64,000 nt of DNA from Euryarchaeota archaeon Ods02 (GCA_028751075.1 JAQZDA010000008.1:1-64000), one strand, 5' to 3'. Shown: positions 8,205 through 17,817, counted from the stretch's first letter. Numbers and translations are program-made. The notes: a model not told the origin generated them from the letters alone.

Positions 8205-9285
8205 CGTAACCTCCTTCCAGAGCCTCCGCGGGAGCATCCCCCTGCTGGGAGACACAGTCTACCTCAACACCGGCGCCAGCGGACCGACACCACAGCCGGT
8301 CGAGGCAGCCGTCCAGCAGGCCTCCGTCGAACACGGCGAGAGCCACCGCAGCGACCCCTACGGCTACCTCGCGGAGGCCGCGGAGGACTCCCGAAGCTGT
8401 GTCGCAGACCTCGTCGGCTGCTCCGTCGACCAGGTGGCGTTGACGTCAAACACGACGGAGGCGATCAACAGGGTCGCCGACTGCTACAGATGGAGCGAGG
8501 CCGACACGGTGGTGACGACGGAGCTTGAGCACCCCGCCGGCAGGCTGCCGTGGCAGCGCCTGAGCGAGGTACACGGTGTAGAGGTCCACGTGGTCTCAGC
8601 GGACGAGACCGGAGTCGATCAAGTGGAGTTCAGGGACGCCGTCGAAGACGCGAAGCTCGCGTGCTTCAGCAGCCGTTCGTGGCTCGCCGTCGACCTATCG
8701 GTGGAGACGCTGGTTGAGATAGCGCACGACAGGGGCTGTGACGTCGTCGTCGACGCCGCACAGTCGATTGGCGCGGAAGCCGTCGACGTCACCGACTGGG
8801 GGGCTGACTACGTGGCGGCGCCTGGTCACAAGTGGCTGCTGGCGCCGTGGGGTACTGGTTTCCTGTACGCCCGCGAACCATCCTCGTGCGGGGGTCAGAC
8901 GCGTGCAGGCTACCGAAGCAGCGGCGACCCCGATGGTTCGATGGAGCTCTACGACGACGCACGCAGGTTCCACGTATCCACGGAGTCACCAGCGCTTCTC
9001 CGCGGCCTAGAAGCCGCCGTTGATATGTTCGGGAAGCTGGACGCCGAGGAGGTGGAGCAGCGCATCGAAGACCTCGCCACTCAGCTGGAGGAATCGCTCG
9101 GTGACCGGGTTGTATCACGCGCCGGCGGCCTCGTGCGTTTCACCGCGGAAGACCCCAATCGGACGGTAGAGTGGCTGAAAGAGGACGACGTCGTCCTGCG
9201 TGCGTTGCCTGACGACAGCCTCCGCGCGTCGGTGCACGCGTTCAACACCGAGGGAGACGTAGAACGCCTGCTGGAGGCAATCTGA
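8170..9285 (+). CDS. class V aminotransferase / cysteine-desulfurase-like PLP enzyme
   Basis: About 371 aa if GTG at 8170 is used. This start begins 15 residues before SLRGSIPLLGDTVYLNTG, the usual N-terminal block; an ATG at 8104 would add a 22-residue tail read from inside mvaD. PLP residues are visible: SNTTEAIN, ELEHPA, DAAQSIGA, and the Schiff-base lysine in APGHKWLLAPWGTG. No conserved catalytic Cys of a true desulfurase is obvious, so the substrate is open. The gene overlaps mvaD by 35 bases and the next gene by one. Confidence 0.85.
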   Translation: MKRRWWTAICSDVTSFQSLRGSIPLLGDTVYLNTGASGPTPQPVEAAVQQASVEHGESHRSDPYGYLAEAAEDSRSCVADLVGCSVDQVALTSNTTEAINRVADCYRWSEADTVVTTELEHPAGRLPWQRLSEVHGVEVHVVSADETGVDQVEFRDAVEDAKLACFSSRSWLAVDLSVETLVEIAHDRGCDVVVDAAQSIGAEAVDVTDWGADYVAAPGHKWLLAPWGTGFLYAREPSSCGGQTRAGYRSSGDPDGSMELYDDARRFHVSTESPALLRGLEAAVDMFGKLDAEEVEQRIEDLATQLEESLGDRVVSRAGGLVRFTAEDPNRTVEWLKEDDVVLRALPDDSLRASVHAFNTEGDVERLLEAI

Positions 9286-9971
9286 TGTGCACCATTGCTT
9301 TCGCGTACGACGTCTTCGACGAGGTCGTGGTGGCGTCGAACAGGGACGAGGAGTACGGCCGGAGCTTCCAGGCGCCGGCGAGACGTAGCTGGGGTGACGG
9401 CCGCGTGGTGGCTCCCGTCGACGACCGCGAGGGCGGCACCTGGCTGGGTTTCAACGGCCACGGAGTCGTAGTGACGCTGGCGAACCTGCCAGTGTCGGCG
9501 GTGGAGGAGACGAGGTCCCGCGGGCTGCTCTGCCGCGACCTTCTCGGATGCCGTTCGGTCGATGAGGCGAGGGAGAGGGTGGAGGACAAGGTGGAGGCGG
9601 AGGTCTTCGACGGCTTCAACCTCGTCGTGCTGTCGCACGACGATGCCTTCGTCGCGGTGCACGATACCACGTCGCTGGAGATGCATCGGCCGTCGGGTTT
9701 CGAGGTCGTGACGAACGCGCGGTTCGGCGACGATGACGAGAAATCGAGGAAGGTTAGGGAGAAGCTGCCGATGGACGCGGGCTCCGCGGGAGACTGGGTG
9801 GAGGAGGTGAAGCCGGTGTTGCGTGACCACGACGCCGGCGTCTGTGTCCACGGCGACGGCCGGGGGACGACGTCTTCGAACCTCGTCGCCGTCGACGAAG
9901 CCGTCGAGGACTCAGGTTACTGGTTCGCGGACGGTAGGCCGTGTGAGACCTCCTACGACAGGCTGTATTGA
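9285..9971 (+). CDS. NRDE-family (TANGO2-like) protein
   Basis: 228 aa. It begins MCTIAFA, with Cys at position 2 as in the family, and contains ASNRDEEYGR (the NRDE signature), GGTWLGFNGHGVVVTLAN and SRGLLCRDLL. These proteins have an N-terminal-nucleophile-hydrolase-like fold; eukaryotic TANGO2 has been linked to lipid/heme handling, but the biochemical role is not settled. The start overlaps the last base of the aminotransferase stop, so the two are cotranscribed. Confidence 0.88.
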   Translation: MCTIAFAYDVFDEVVVASNRDEEYGRSFQAPARRSWGDGRVVAPVDDREGGTWLGFNGHGVVVTLANLPVSAVEETRSRGLLCRDLLGCRSVDEARERVEDKVEAEVFDGFNLVVLSHDDAFVAVHDTTSLEMHRPSGFEVVTNARFGDDDEKSRKVREKLPMDAGSAGDWVEEVKPVLRDHDAGVCVHGDGRGTTSSNLVAVDEAVEDSGYWFADGRPCETSYDRLY

Positions 9972-10100
9972 CGTCGGATGCCTTCGAATCAGGTGTATGG
10001 TGGTGTGTATGGTGGTGGATGATTCGATCACGGGATTCGACGACCGCGAAGACGGTTTCGGGGCAAGTATTATGATGGACGCGAACGACAGTCCACGTGG

Positions 10101-10412
10101 ATGGTTACCAAGCCACACGCCGAGGCTCCGTTGAGCCTGAGAGCACGCACTGTTTTCGAGGACCTGGGTTACAAGGTAGTCAGCGAGAACGGAGAGATGG
10201 AGGCGAGAAGAGGCAACAAGAACGTCGAGGTCGTCCCCGTATCCGAACCCGGCGATATCCCCGAGACGGACTCACGGCACGACAAGCTCTGTTTCGTCGC
10301 AGAAGACGACGCCCTCGACGAGGTGGAACAGACCGTGGACGAGCTAGAGGGCCTCGAAGCCGCCGTCATCGGACTCGACGGCGGCGACTACTCCGTAGTA
10401 AGGTCGCCGTAG
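10101..10412 (+). CDS. small conserved-looking acidic protein, function unknown
   Basis: 103 aa, acidic, with alternating beta/alpha pattern (LSLRARTVFEDLGYKVVSENG, then DKLCFVAEDDALDEVEQTVDELEGLEAAVIGLDG). No catalytic motif or membrane segment. It resembles small single-domain haloarchaeal proteins, but I cannot place it in a family with confidence. The upstream gap (9972-10100) contains a repeated gtgtatggtggt and an AT-rich aagtattatgatgg about 35 bases before the ATG. Confidence 0.65.
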   Translation: MVTKPHAEAPLSLRARTVFEDLGYKVVSENGEMEARRGNKNVEVVPVSEPGDIPETDSRHDKLCFVAEDDALDEVEQTVDELEGLEAAVIGLDGGDYSVVRSP

Positions 10413-10440
10413 CACCGGCCTACCGCTTACGGACACCGTC

Positions 10441-10989
10441 TTACAGAGATGATAGCTCTTCCACGACGTCGGTGCGATCCACCAGCTCGAACAGCTTCTC
10501 CAGCGACCTCTCGAGGGCGTCCTCCTGCTCCTCCGACGCCCAGACGTTCCTTGGGTAGTAGTCCACGAGGAAGGTCTCCAGCTGCTTCCGCGTGACCTCG
10601 TCCACGGCTACGCCGTGGTGGTTTTCACAGTACTCCATGAACTGTTCGACGTTGAAGAATACGTCGGGGTCCTCGACGACCTCCTCCACCTGCTCCAGTA
10701 TCTCGGTGTTCCGGTCCCGGGCTTCCTCGGCGCCGCCGCTGTCCCCGAGCTGTATCTCCAGCGCCTCCGAGGTGTCGACGTCCTCCTGCAGGACTCCGTC
10801 TCCGTCGAGCCAGTCCTGTGGATGAAGGACCAGGACGTCGTCGTCGCGTAACCGGAACCTATAGCCGTGAGCCTCCGCCAGCTCTTTCGCACCCTTCAGC
10901 TCTCCCTTATCGCCGCGTCCGATGGAGGCTCGAGCTCGGCGGACGACCTCTTGCACCCAGTCGTCGTCTCGTGAAGGTGGTTCAGCCAT
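10441..10989 (-). CDS. RNase HI operon protein (DUF7108-like)
   Basis: 182 aa, acidic and helical, with no known catalytic motif. The conserved stretches (EAHGYRFRLRDDDVLVLHPQDWLDGDGV and FLVDYYPRNVWASEEQ) match the protein that haloarchaea keep next to rnhA. Its start overlaps the stop of rnhA, so the pair is translationally coupled. A role with RNase HI is suggested only by the constant neighbourhood. Confidence 0.8.
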   Translation of the reverse strand: MAEPPSRDDDWVQEVVRRARASIGRGDKGELKGAKELAEAHGYRFRLRDDDVLVLHPQDWLDGDGVLQEDVDTSEALEIQLGDSGGAEEARDRNTEILEQVEEVVEDPDVFFNVEQFMEYCENHHGVAVDEVTRKQLETFLVDYYPRNVWASEEQEDALERSLEKLFELVDRTDVVEELSSL

Positions 10990-11557
10990 CGAGCACCTCG
11001 TTCGCGAGCTCGTCCGCGCGTTCGTTCACCTCCCGTGGTACGTGACGTATCCTGAACCCGTCGAACGACTCCACGACGTCGTTCACCTGATGCAGCAGCG
11101 GCCGGAGGTTGTCGGCCTTGCACCGCCAGTTGCCTTTCACCTGTTCGACGACGAGCTGGCTGTCGCCGACTGCTTCGACCTCGGTGTAGCCGAGCTCCCG
11201 CGCCTCCGTGACCGCGGCTAGCAGCGCCGCGTACTCGGCTTCGTTGTTCGTCGTCTCCCCGAGCTCTCTCGCGTCCTCGGTGACGACGCCGTCCTCGTCC
11301 TCCACGACGTACGCAGCCGCCGCCGGCCCGGGGTTGCCGCGGCAGGCTCCGTCGAAGTACACCGTCGCCGAACCGCCGTCCTCCAGAAGCCTCCGGACCC
11401 TGTCGACGTTTCCCTCCACGCGGACACCGCCACCTGATTCCTCCACGACGCTGCCGCCGAGCACCGCCCGCCAGCCGTCTCCATCCTCCGTAACCTCGGC
11501 GCCCGCGCGCCCGAGCTTCCGACGCGCCTCCGCGGCGTCCACGTCTAGCTCCTCCAT
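10982..11557 (-). CDS. rnhA: ribonuclease HI, archaeal/halobacterial type
   Basis: 191 aa. The RNase H fold starts at about residue 64. Catalytic acids are visible as D69 (YFDGACRGNPG), E106 (TTNNEAEYAAL), D132 (AVGDSQLVV) and D182 (NERADELA). It cuts the RNA strand of RNA-DNA hybrids. The first ~62 residues form an extra acidic N-terminal domain of the kind seen in halobacterial RNase HI. The C-terminal handle of bacterial enzymes is absent. Confidence 0.95.
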   Translation of the reverse strand: MEELDVDAAEARRKLGRAGAEVTEDGDGWRAVLGGSVVEESGGGVRVEGNVDRVRRLLEDGGSATVYFDGACRGNPGPAAAAYVVEDEDGVVTEDARELGETTNNEAEYAALLAAVTEARELGYTEVEAVGDSQLVVEQVKGNWRCKADNLRPLLHQVNDVVESFDGFRIRHVPREVNERADELANEVLDG

Positions 11558-11657
11558 CGAACCTGGCTTCGACCCCAGGTGACATATACCTGAGGAACTC
11601 CATCGAGAGATGACCCCGGTAAAGCTTCGCCGTCTACAGCCCGGCCGATATCCGAGT

Positions 11658-11690
11658 CTTTAAGTCGGGTAGGTCACACTATATATATGG
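11658..11690 (+). promoter_or_regulatory. promoter region of the TFB gene with two AT boxes
   Basis: Two AT-rich blocks precede the TFB start at 11698: ctttaag at 11658-11664 and ctatatatatgg at 11679-11690. The first is at the right distance for a TATA box with a short leader. The second, 8-19 bases before ATG, is too close for standard promoter use and may be a binding site for autoregulation by TFB/TBP (inference). Confidence 0.45.
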
Positions 11691-11697
11691 TTATCGT

Positions 11698-12672
11698 ATG
11701 TCTAACTCCACACGACAGAAAACAGAGGAGGTTGAGGCGGAAGCCGTCGAGAAAGAGGGGGAGGAGGAAGAGGAGGCAGCACGGACCTGCCCGGAATGTA
11801 GCTCCACCGACCTGATGACCGACGGCGAACGCGCTGAAGTCGTCTGCGGAGACTGCGGCCTCGTCATCGAGGAGGACAAGATAGATCCCGGGCCTGAGTG
11901 GCGGGCGTTCGACCACAGCGAGAACCAGGAGAAAAGCCGCGTCGGCGCACCGACGACGAAGACGATGCACGACAAAGGCCTGACGACGACCATCGACTGG
12001 AAGAACAAGGACGCCTACGGCCGCTCCATCTCGTCGGAGAAACGCAGCCAGATGCACAGGCTCCGTAAATGGCAGGAACGCATACGGACGAAGGACGCCA
12101 GCGAACGCAACCTACAGTTCGCGCTCTCGGAGATTGACCGTATGGCATCCGCGCTCGGCGTACCCCGCTCGGTGCGCGAGGTCGCCAGCGTGATCTACCG
12201 TTCGACCCTGAAGGAGGACCTCATCCGTGGACGCTCGATAGAGGGCGTCGCCACCGCCGCCTTGTACGCAGCCTGCCGCAAGGAAGGCATCCCAAGGTCG
12301 CTGGAGGAGATCAGCGAGGTAAGCCGCGTCGACCGCAAGGAGATAGGCCGCACCTACAGGTACATCAGCCAGGAGCTCGGGCTCGAGATGGAGCCCGTAG
12401 ACCCCAAGAAGTACGTACCGCGTTTCTGCAGCGAGCTCGACCTGCCGGAGGAGGTGCAGTCGAAGGCCAGCGAGATAATCGACACCACCAGCGAACAGGG
12501 CCTGTTGAGCGGCAAATCTCCGACGGGTTTCGCCGCCGCCGCGATATACGCCGCGTCGCTGCTCTGTAACCAGAAGCGCACGCAGAGAGAGGTCGCAGAG
12601 GTCGCGAACGTCACCGAGGTCACCATCCGCAACCGGTACCAGGAGCAGATGGAGGTCATGGGGCTGCAGTAG
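11698..12672 (+). CDS. tfb: transcription initiation factor B (TFB/TFIIB)
   Basis: 324 aa. It recruits RNA polymerase to TBP-bound promoters. An acidic N-terminus of ~30 residues precedes the zinc ribbon ([10 protein letters not shown], then CGDCGLV, residues ~34-61). The B-finger/linker region ([20 protein letters not shown]) follows, then two cyclin repeats (~140-215 and ~235-315) with the [23 protein letters not shown]. Haloarchaea often have several TFBs; only one is in this window. Confidence 0.97.
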   Translation: MSNSTRQKTEEVEAEAVEKEGEEEEEAARTCPECSSTDLMTDGERAEVVCGDCGLVIEEDKIDPGPEWRAFDHSENQEKSRVGAPTTKTMHDKGLTTTIDWKNKDAYGRSISSEKRSQMHRLRKWQERIRTKDASERNLQFALSEIDRMASALGVPRSVREVASVIYRSTLKEDLIRGRSIEGVATAALYAACRKEGIPRSLEEISEVSRVDRKEIGRTYRYISQELGLEMEPVDPKKYVPRFCSELDLPEEVQSKASEIIDTTSEQGLLSGKSPTGFAAAAIYAASLLCNQKRTQREVAEVANVTEVTIRNRYQEQMEVMGLQ

Positions 12673-12705
12673 AGCACAGCAGGATACAGATACAGGTAGA
12701 ACACG

Positions 12706-13527
12706 TTGAACCGCCGCAGGTTCCTCACGGTCTCCGCCGCCGCAGCAGCTTCACTGTACACCGGCTGCCTCCAGCATCCTGGACGGTCCTACAGCTTCAT
12801 CTTGGAACCCGTTCCAGACGCCGTCGAACACGTGACCGTCGCGGTGGAGCCCTGGCACGACGTCGCGGGGGCGCCGGATGAGGACGTCGTCGTACACGGG
12901 GAACGGTGGTTCGACGACGGGAGCTACGTCGACCTCTCTACGGGGTTCTACAGCGTCGAGGTCGAGCAGACGGGTGAACGCGAGATGGAGAGACAGGTTC
13001 TGGCGGCGCAGGAGGTCGAGGAGACGGAGGAAGCCGTCGACGTCGACAGCTACAGCCTGGAGTACGACAGGAAACGCGTCGACGTAGCCTGTCACGGGGC
13101 GGTGGAGGACCGGTTGCCGCCCGCTGGAGACACGCCTTCACAGCTCGTGATACGGCGGCCGCCGGAGCACACCGAGCTGCTTCCGGAACCCCTGTATCCC
13201 GTGGTCCGCCGGCGAGACTCCGACTGCCGCCTCGAAGTAGAGACGAGAGACGTCGAGGAACCCGAGTACACTCACGGGTTCACCGAGGTGGCGGAAGACA
13301 GAGAAGGGTTCCTCGAACACGTGGAAGCCAGGTACGTCATCGACCTCGACGCCGCAGACCTCTCCGACGACGAAAGAGAGGTGCTGGAGCAGGCGAAGGA
13401 CGAGGGATACACCATGCAGGGTGAGGCACCCGAACCCTTCAGGAGCCTCCGGAACCGTCTCGACCTCCAGTCAGAGCACCGTCTCTTGATGTACGAGGGA
13501 GACCTCTACAGCTACCGGGTCGACTGA
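12706..13527 (+). CDS. Tat-exported lipoprotein, function unknown
   Basis: 273 aa from a TTG start at 12706. The N-terminus MNRRRFLTVSAAAAASLYTGC has a twin-arginine motif, a hydrophobic h-region and a lipobox with Cys21, so the protein is probably exported folded and lipid-anchored. The mature part is acidic and beta-rich with no recognised domain. A TTG start is chosen because it alone yields the complete signal. Confidence 0.75.
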   Translation: MNRRRFLTVSAAAAASLYTGCLQHPGRSYSFILEPVPDAVEHVTVAVEPWHDVAGAPDEDVVVHGERWFDDGSYVDLSTGFYSVEVEQTGEREMERQVLAAQEVEETEEAVDVDSYSLEYDRKRVDVACHGAVEDRLPPAGDTPSQLVIRRPPEHTELLPEPLYPVVRRRDSDCRLEVETRDVEEPEYTHGFTEVAEDREGFLEHVEARYVIDLDAADLSDDEREVLEQAKDEGYTMQGEAPEPFRSLRNRLDLQSEHRLLMYEGDLYSYRVD

Positions 13528-13546
13528 CCATCCGCGGCGTCGACAA

Positions 13547-13555
13547 GCTTTATCC
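13547..13555 (+). promoter_or_regulatory. TATA box of the formyltransferase-like gene
   Basis: The sequence gctttatcc lies 28-36 bases before the ATG at 13583, in an otherwise GC-rich 55-base gap. The spacing fits a leaderless archaeal transcript. Confidence 0.5.
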
Positions 13556-13582
13556 CGTTGACGGCGCGTCTTTCACGTTGAG

Positions 13583-14344
13583 ATGGAGTCCGACAGCCAT
13601 GACAAGACCAAGGTCGCCGTCTTCTTCAGCGGCGGCGCCAGCGCGTTACAGTACCTCGCGGCCGAGGACCCGAACTACGGCGAACTCTACGACGTCGTCG
13701 GCGCTTTCACCGACCAGCCCGACGCCGCCGGCGTCGAAGCCTGCCGCAGCCTCGACGTACCCGTGAAATCCAACGACATCGACGACTTCTACAGCGAACG
13801 CGACGCCCCGATGAAGGACATGGACATCCGCAGAGAGTTCGACAGGGAGACCCTCGACCTCATCGAACCCTGGGACGCCGACGTCATCTTGCTCTCGGGT
13901 TACATGCGAATCCTAACCGACGCCGTCGTAGAGGAGTACACCGTCGTCAACGTCCACCCCGCCGACCTCCGTTTCGAGGAGGACGGCGAACGCGTATACA
14001 CGGGGTTCGACCCCGTCTGGGACGCCGTCGAAGCCGGTGAACCATACACACGCAGCAGCGTCCACCTCGTCACCGCGGAGGTCGACGACGGCCCCCTTCT
14101 CACGGTGTCGCGGCCATTCGAGGTGCACCGCGACCTCGTCGACGCCTTGTTCGAACACGGAGCAGCAGACGGCGTTCGAAACTACGTCGACAGCCATCAG
14201 GAGTGGATGAAGTGGCTGGGTGACGGCCCCGCAGTCGCGAAAGCGCTGGAGCTGCTGGCGGAGGACCGAGTCGAGATACATGAGGAAGAAGACGGGAAGA
14301 AGGCTTACGTCGACGGCGAAGAAGGCCCACACGTGATGGGTTAA
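13583..14344 (+). CDS. formyltransferase-family protein (PurN-like)
   Basis: 253 aa. It shows the PurN/GART fold: FFSGGASALQYL at the N-terminus, GAFTDQPDAAGV, LLSGYMRIL and VNVHPADL, where the family has the Asn-His catalytic pair. HLVTAEVDDGPLL matches the GART block with the catalytic Asp. The ~50 C-terminal residues (HQEWMKWLGDGPAVAKALELL) are longer than in bacterial PurN. It may make formylglycinamide ribonucleotide or act on another amine; the exact substrate is not shown by sequence. Confidence 0.8.
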   Translation: MESDSHDKTKVAVFFSGGASALQYLAAEDPNYGELYDVVGAFTDQPDAAGVEACRSLDVPVKSNDIDDFYSERDAPMKDMDIRREFDRETLDLIEPWDADVILLSGYMRILTDAVVEEYTVVNVHPADLRFEEDGERVYTGFDPVWDAVEAGEPYTRSSVHLVTAEVDDGPLLTVSRPFEVHRDLVDALFEHGAADGVRNYVDSHQEWMKWLGDGPAVAKALELLAEDRVEIHEEEDGKKAYVDGEEGPHVMG

Positions 14345-14356
14345 CCTGCGCTGCCT

Positions 14357-15745
14357 CTACAGCTGTTGCTTCGCCTCCCTCAGCAGTCCATCCAGCAGCT
14401 CCGGAGTCGTCGGATGGTACGCGCGGTCCGGTACCTTGTGTACGTCCAGGTTGTTCTCCACCACGACCTGCAGGGTCTTAGCCATAACGTCGGCGTGGAG
14501 ATGCATGCCCTCCCACCCGAGCACCTCGCCGTCCCCCGAGACCACTAGCTTCGCGAGGCCGCGGGCGGCGTCCTTCGTCTTGAACACCCCGTCGCTGGAG
14601 GCGTCGCGGGAGACGACTACGGGGTCGAAGCCCTTCTCGCGGGCGCGTTCCTCCGTCAAGCCGACGACGGCGTAGGGGTAGACCGCGAGCCCGCTGAACA
14701 CTACCTTGTGGGTTATCGAACCATGTTCCCTGAAGGGTTCACCGTGGATGTCGGCTACGACGTTGTCGGCGGCGACCTCGGCCTCCTCCTTCGCCACGTG
14801 CAGGATGGGGCGGCGGCCGTTGGCGTCACCGACGACGAACACACCGTCGAGGTCCCGCGCCTGCAGTGTGTCGTCCACCCAGCCGGGCTCCGGCGACGTT
14901 AGGCTGTCGAGGCCGTCGGGGAGGTTCGGCCGGCGGCCGGTGAACAGGTAGAGGTCGTCGGCTTCGACGACGCGTTCACCCTCGCCTTCGACGTCGAGAT
15001 ACAGCCGGACGCCGTCGTCGTCCGTGGACTCCACTCGCTGTTCGTACGCGTGGGTGACGACCTCGACGTCGAACTCATCCCTGTAGATCTCCAGCAGCCT
15101 CTGGCCGAACTCGTCGCCGGCGTCGTCGAGGGGATGGCTGTCGTGTTCGACGACGGTGACGTCGACGCCGCACTCCGAGAGATACGGCACCAGCTCCACT
15201 CCCACGGTGCCGAACCCCATGACGACGCCGCTGTCCCCGAAGCTGCGGGCGTCGAGGACGTCGCTGCTGGACATCCAGTCGACGTCTTCGACGCCTGGGA
15301 GGCTGGGAACGTTCAACGTGCTGCCGGTGGCGACCACTACGTAGTCCGCGTCCAACCGGCGGCCGTCGACCTCCACCGTGGACTCATCGACGAACTCCGC
15401 GGTACCGTGGACGAACTCGACGTCCCCCCTCTCGGCGAGGTCGTGCACCGCCTCCCGACGGTGCTCCGCCCAGCCGAGGGTGTGGTCGTCCTTCGTCTCC
15501 ACGACCTCGGCGAGATCGACCTCCGGCGTCCCCTGCACTCGGTGGTCGCTCCGCACCCTGTACCTGTGGTCAGCCGCCGACAGGACCTCCTTCGACGGCA
15601 TGCAGCCTTCGAGGATGCAGAGTCCGCCGCCGGGGTCGCCGTCGTCGACTAACACGAGCTCCACGTCCTCCTCCGCCAGCCGAGCGGCGACGTCGCTGCC
15701 GGCGCTGCCGTACGCACCCAGTACTACGACCGTTGGCTTGCTCAT
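14357..15745 (-). CDS. FAD-dependent disulfide oxidoreductase (dihydrolipoyl dehydrogenase family)
   Basis: 462 aa. The FAD-binding Rossmann motif is VVLGAYGSAGSDVAARL at residues ~6-22. Active disulfide cysteines appear as GGLCILEGCMPSK (CxxxxC, residues ~41-53), the NAD(P) motif as GFGTVGVELVPYL, and the second FAD block as FVVGDANGRRPIL. The dimerization domain ends HPTTPELLDGLL, with the His-Glu pair of the family. No 2-oxoacid dehydrogenase genes are adjacent, so mercuric/thiol/lipoamide substrates remain open. Confidence 0.87.
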   Translation of the reverse strand: MSKPTVVVLGAYGSAGSDVAARLAEEDVELVLVDDGDPGGGLCILEGCMPSKEVLSAADHRYRVRSDHRVQGTPEVDLAEVVETKDDHTLGWAEHRREAVHDLAERGDVEFVHGTAEFVDESTVEVDGRRLDADYVVVATGSTLNVPSLPGVEDVDWMSSSDVLDARSFGDSGVVMGFGTVGVELVPYLSECGVDVTVVEHDSHPLDDAGDEFGQRLLEIYRDEFDVEVVTHAYEQRVESTDDDGVRLYLDVEGEGERVVEADDLYLFTGRRPNLPDGLDSLTSPEPGWVDDTLQARDLDGVFVVGDANGRRPILHVAKEEAEVAADNVVADIHGEPFREHGSITHKVVFSGLAVYPYAVVGLTEERAREKGFDPVVVSRDASSDGVFKTKDAARGLAKLVVSGDGEVLGWEGMHLHADVMAKTLQVVVENNLDVHKVPDRAYHPTTPELLDGLLREAKQQL

Positions 15746-15850
15746 GCCCGTCGTAGCCGAGGCAGGGTCTTAGGGTTACCGCGTCCCTGCACCGCCTCCG
15801 TCACCCGACCGAGACAGCGGATGGGGGGGGTGGAAGCCGGAAAAGACAGG

Positions 15851-15860
15851 GGTTTTACCC
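15851..15860 (+). promoter_or_regulatory. TATA-like element of the diphthamide synthase gene
   Basis: The sequence ggttttaccc lies 24-33 bases before the ATG at 15884, just after a G8 run (15823-15830). The position fits an archaeal core promoter. Confidence 0.45.
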
Positions 15861-15883
15861 GACCAACACCTCTCCAACCTAAC

Positions 15884-16870
15884 ATGCAGGAGACGGCGTT
15901 CGACTTCGAATTAGACCGCGTCGTAAGGGAGATCGAGGAGAAGGACGCGGAGGAGGTGTCGCTGCAGTTCCCGCAGGGTCTGAAGCGACAGGCTACGGAC
16001 GTCGTCGACCGATTACGGGAGCGCGCACCCGACGTACAGTTCTACGTCTCTGGGGAGCGCTGCTACGGAGCCTGCGACCTCGACGAATGGCTGCTGAAAC
16101 GCACCGACGTCCTCGTGCACTTCGGCCACAGCCCCATCAGGGACAGCGACAGCGTTATATACGTCGAAAGCCGGTCGAACGCTCCCGTCGAAGGCGTCGT
16201 CCGGGAGGCTATGGAGGAGCTCGACCCCATGGAGGACGTCTGCCTCACGACGACGGCGCAGCACAGTCACGCCTTCGAAGAAGCACGCGAGATGCTGGAA
16301 GAGGAGGGGTTCACCGTGGTATCGCAGGCTGGCGACGAACGCCTGGACAAGGAAGGTCAGGTGTTAGGCTGCAACTACACATCCGTGGCGTCGGACGCGC
16401 CGCAGGTGCTGTACCTCGGGAACGGGGACTTCCACCCCATCGGTCTCGCGATGGACCACCCCGACAAGGAGCTCGTGGTCGCGGACCCGATGAACGAGCA
16501 GATACGGGACGTCGACGGCGAACGGTTCATCCGGCAGCGGTACGGCGAGATAGCGCGGGCGCAGAAGATCGAACCCGACGAATGGGGTGTCCTCTTGTCG
16601 ACGAAGATAGGGCAGAAACGCGAACGACTGGCGTTCGACCTCGTCGACAGCTACAGCGACACCTACCTCATCACGATGAACGAGATAACGCCGGACCGCC
16701 TGATGCAGTTCGACGCCGACGCCTACGTCAACACCGCGTGCCCCCGCATCACCACGGACGACGGACCGCGGTACGACGCCCCTATGTTGACGCCGGTGGA
16801 GTTCGAGATAGCTATCGGCGAGAAGGACTGGGACGACCTCGAGTTCGACACCTTCCACGGCGCCTGGTGA
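15884..16870 (+). CDS. dph2: 2-(3-amino-3-carboxypropyl)histidine synthase (diphthamide step 1)
   Basis: 328 aa. It is a radical-SAM-like [4Fe-4S] enzyme that moves the 3-amino-3-carboxypropyl group of SAM to a histidine of elongation factor 2. The three cluster cysteines are visible: C60 (GERCYGACD), one in LGCNYTS near 166 and one in NTACPRITTDDG near 286. The start at 15884 gives the usual N-terminus (FDFELDRVVREIEEK) and follows a TATA-like ttttac; an upstream ATG would add an untypical extension. Confidence 0.93.
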   Translation: MQETAFDFELDRVVREIEEKDAEEVSLQFPQGLKRQATDVVDRLRERAPDVQFYVSGERCYGACDLDEWLLKRTDVLVHFGHSPIRDSDSVIYVESRSNAPVEGVVREAMEELDPMEDVCLTTTAQHSHAFEEAREMLEEEGFTVVSQAGDERLDKEGQVLGCNYTSVASDAPQVLYLGNGDFHPIGLAMDHPDKELVVADPMNEQIRDVDGERFIRQRYGEIARAQKIEPDEWGVLLSTKIGQKRERLAFDLVDSYSDTYLITMNEITPDRLMQFDADAYVNTACPRITTDDGPRYDAPMLTPVEFEIAIGEKDWDDLEFDTFHGAW

Positions 16871-16909
16871 ACGCCGGACAGGTCAACTTGCTGAAGGCTC
16901 GGGGAGAGG

Positions 16910-17797
16910 TCACCGTGGTGGAAGCGGAGGCGAGGAACCACCTGCTCCGACCACCACGAGCTTGACGTCGTCGGACTCCGCGGGACAGTCCTCCCTGACC
17001 TCGACGGGTATCTCGTCGGCTTCGAGGTAGACGTCGTCGACGCCTTCCCTGTCTTCGTCGGCGAACCCTCGCATCGATACCTCGACGTCGAACCGTCGTT
17101 CGGAGCCTCCTGATAGCAGCACTTGACCCGAGACGGGGGTATCGTCCTCCACGTGAGACAGCGAAGCTGTCTCGCCGCCTGGGTAGACGCAGCCCGTGTA
17201 CCTTGGGACGTCCGCGAACCTCGACAGCAGGAACTCGTTCGACAGCGTGGTCTCCCCTACCTTCACGGAGTCCCCGAACCCGAGGTCGTCGTCGACGGTG
17301 AAGCCGTCCATCCACTCTGTCTCCGCGGAGGGCTGCGCGCCGACGACATCACCCGCTACCGCGGCCACCATAAGGAGAGCGAGCGCCGCCGCGATGACGC
17401 GTGCCTGCCGTCCATCGAGCTCGAGCTCGGTCTCGCGGAGGAGGTATCCGAGGCCGATGAACATGACGGAGGACACCGCGAGCAAGAGGAAGACACCTGT
17501 CTCCCCGAGGTCGAACCTCGTGACGGTGTACCATAGGAAGACGACGTAGCTGCCTGCCGCTAAGACGTAGGCGACGGTGTCGACGGACTCGGTCTCCGTG
17601 TACTGCGCCGCCACGAGGAAGAACGCGAAAGCCAGGAGCAGAAGCGTGGACTTCAGCGTCGGAGACATCTCCACGATAACCTCCGCGCCGAAGTACAGTA
17701 TAGCTGCGAAGCCGAAGACCGCGCCCACCACGTACAGCACCTTGGAGCTGTCGACGTCGACCCCCCATCTTGTGCTTACAACACCCCCGGAGCACAT
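16910..17797 (-). CDS. membrane protein with extracellular C-terminal domain (DUF1109-like)
   Basis: 295 aa. About five transmembrane segments lie between residues 20 and 155 (VLYVVGAVFGFAAILYFGAE and AYVLAAGSYVVFLWYTV are the clearest). A polar ~140-residue domain follows, with two cysteines (GCVYPGG and REDCPAE). I recall similar haloarchaeal proteins as DUF1109; no function is known. It is convergent to dph2 and separated from the YqaA-like gene by 20 bases. Confidence 0.72.
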   Translation of the reverse strand: MCSGGVVSTRWGVDVDSSKVLYVVGAVFGFAAILYFGAEVIVEMSPTLKSTLLLLAFAFFLVAAQYTETESVDTVAYVLAAGSYVVFLWYTVTRFDLGETGVFLLLAVSSVMFIGLGYLLRETELELDGRQARVIAAALALLMVAAVAGDVVGAQPSAETEWMDGFTVDDDLGFGDSVKVGETTLSNEFLLSRFADVPRYTGCVYPGGETASLSHVEDDTPVSGQVLLSGGSERRFDVEVSMRGFADEDREGVDDVYLEADEIPVEVREDCPAESDDVKLVVVGAGGSSPPLPPR

Positions 17798-17817
17798 AAA
17801 CCGTTCGCTGCAGCCGT